Part shown: positions 62,504-64,000 of the stretch, one piece after another | Position numbering within the stretch: the first letter of the stretch is position 1 | How the letters are laid out: every line of letters begins with the position of its first letter | Assembly (NCBI RefSeq): GCF_041296385.1 | Contig: NC_091034.1 | Coordinates: forward strand, 2,616,807 to 2,680,806 | Direction of reading: 5' to 3' | DNA from: Aphelocoma coerulescens | Taxonomy: Eukaryota; Chordata; Aves; Passeriformes; Corvidae | DNA: 64,000 nt | The notes under the pieces: generated by a model | What the model saw: the letters and a program-made list of their open reading frames with translations, nothing else | Told to the model about the DNA's origin: nothing | Databases searched by the model: none | Translations under genes and position numbers: made by a program

Positions 62504-62523
62504 GCTTTGGGCTTTCCCAAAGC
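62504..62523. repeat. Perfect 8-bp-stem hairpin
   Basis: GCTTTGGG, loop CTTT, CCCAAAGC. It lies four bases upstream of a second hairpin. Confidence 0.85.
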
Positions 62524-62527
62524 TCAC

Positions 62528-62564
62528 TTATGGACATGTTGGGCTTTCCCTAACATGTCCATAA
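62528..62564. repeat. Perfect 13-bp-stem hairpin
   Basis: TTATGGACATGTT, 11-nt loop, AACATGTCCATAA. The loop repeats the GGGCTTTCCC word found in the upstream hairpin, suggesting the pair arose by local duplication or template switching. Confidence 0.88.
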
Positions 62565-63639
62565 ATGCAGACTTCTTGCCCTTTTCCTGAAGGCTTCCTT
62601 GACCTCCAGCCCATGTGTAGCCATACATGGGACAGGAGATCAGATCATGCAGCCAGAATCACGCCAGGTAGGCCTGAACCCTGTGGGAAATGGGAAATTC
62701 ATAAGGAAAGAGAATGTGGAAGGATGTCAGATACTGGGGGGGGTGGGTGCACCTGATCAGAAAACTGGGGATAGGGGGAGAGTTGTGTGGGTGGACCGGG
62801 ACCTGAGAGCTGAAAGGAGACAGTCAGAGGCAGCATGGGAGGCCCTGGATGGAGCTTGCTGGTGGCCTGTGCAAACACAATGGGAGCTGTTGGCAGAGAG
62901 AGGTGGGAGGGGGGTCCTACCAGGGTTTGTGGCTGGAAGAAGGGCTGCCATGTCCCCAGTTCACAGGAGGGCAGGCGGCTCCCAATCACACAGACAGCAG
63001 TACAGGATTGCATGGAAATATCTCCTGAACAAGGGTCACGAGGCCAGGGAGAGCCCAGCTTCTTGTATGCATCACCTGCCTTAGCCAAGCTGACCAGAAA
63101 TAGATGAAGTACACTTTCAAATAACCAGGTTGAGTGTCTTCACAGCCTAAATCCTGAGCAGAGGGGCTGTAGAGACCATGAGTCAGCTCTGTATTAATAG
63201 CAAGTCAGAAATCAGGCAGGTGTCAGGGTCTAACAAGGGCACGACAGACACCATGCTCCCCTGGCCTGAGAAGTTATTATTGCTCCAAGGAGTTAATATT
63301 TCCCATGCTCCAGCATTCCCTACCTCCTTCCTTCCTGAGGGGGTCTTGCTCTCCCCAGCAACTCCTATCTGCTGCACCAGATGGATGCATCTTCTCACAG
63401 GGAAGGACCCAAGGCCACTGGCAGCATCCCAGGAAGTGGAACAGTTTGAGGAAGGCTGAGGAGCTTGCTCCCAAAACAAACTGTGAGGCAGGGGAGCTTC
63501 CTAAATGCACACCCCCCAGCCTATCCCATCCATCTAGTGCATCCCACAGAGGCTTTCGGCACACTGTCCTGGAGGGCTGGGAAAGCCTTGGCTCACACAT
63601 GCTGCCCGGAGTAGACTCCCAGCTCACTTCCACCTGTTT

Positions 63640-63900
63640 CTGATAAGCTCACTAATCCATCCCCATAATGATTCTTTATTAATGGATGCTGCTGTCTTCA
63701 TTACATGCCTTAATTAGTGTTTTGTGAGCAAATTCAAGGGGATAAAGAAGCGTGTCACATTTTCCAGTGGGGGCTTTGCGCACAGCTACCAAAATAACTT
63801 TGTCTGTGAAGCTGGAGTTCCTGTTTCACCCGGCCCATGAGCCATCATCATGAGAGCTGTTTCTGCCTAATCTGGCAAGCAGGCTGGGCAAGCTGAGCGG
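63640..63900. promoter_or_regulatory. Candidate conserved non-coding element
   Basis: AT-rich left half with clustered homeodomain-type cores ('tctttattaatggatg' near 63673, 'ccttaattagtgttttg' near 63709), followed by a less AT-rich half. No repeat landmarks and no frame worth calling. Inference from composition only. Confidence 0.25.
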
Positions 63901-64000
63901 CTCTTTGCTGCCCAGCCTCCCCACCCTTCCTCCCTGGCTGGGCTCACTGAGCTCCAACAAGCCAAGATGAATTTCAGTCATGCACAGACTTGAAGAGAGA

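Larger units (their letters stand above)
61916..64000. other. Unique non-coding sequence to the right edge
   Basis: No exon is supported. Two adjacent hairpins and a candidate regulatory block are listed separately. An A10 run lies near 62302-62311. Confidence 0.45.

Overview
The window looks like bird nuclear DNA, most likely from a songbird. The evidence is about eleven copies or fragments of CR1-type LINEs, mostly 5'-truncated, and a solo-looking ERVL-type LTR at the left edge that resembles LTRs I associate with passerine genomes. I see no credible protein-coding exon, tRNA, rRNA, CRISPR array or bacterial-style gene. The longest open frames run through pure pentanucleotide repeats, which are open in every frame, so they are not gene evidence. 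The window is best read as intergenic or deep intronic sequence.

Layout: 1-650 is the LTR. 1681-2080 is 80 uninterrupted GAGGA units. Unique sequence with CR1 pieces (4.5, 5.5 and 9.1 kb) runs to 17.4 kb and includes AT-rich, enhancer-like stretches near 6.3, 8.3 and 14.6-15.8 kb. 17456-17945 is a second purine pentamer array made of three homogeneous blocks (GAAAA, GGGAA, GGAAA). From 18 to 37 kb there is mostly unique sequence with small CR1 relics. 36.97-37.55 kb is a small CpG-rich island with two CTCF-like motifs in the same orientation. 37.96-38.25 kb is an internal CR1 piece.

The most striking structure is at 45724-48802: two 491-bp inverted arms around a 2,097-bp spacer. The arms align without gaps and differ at six positions, all transitions, four of them crowded into the outermost 14 bp. 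The right part of the window holds an ancient LINE relic (52.2 kb), a long CR1 copy (58 kb), the only plus-strand CR1 (59.1 kb), a pair of ~147-bp direct repeats 1,841 bp apart (59.5 and 61.35 kb), two adjacent small hairpins (62.5 kb) and a conserved-looking AT-rich block at the right edge.

No genes can be shown to work together here. The CR1 orientation bias (10 of 11 on the minus strand) weakly suggests the window lies inside an intron of a plus-strand gene. Repeat family names come from recognising consensus-like text, not from a database search, and element borders are approximate unless stated as exact.
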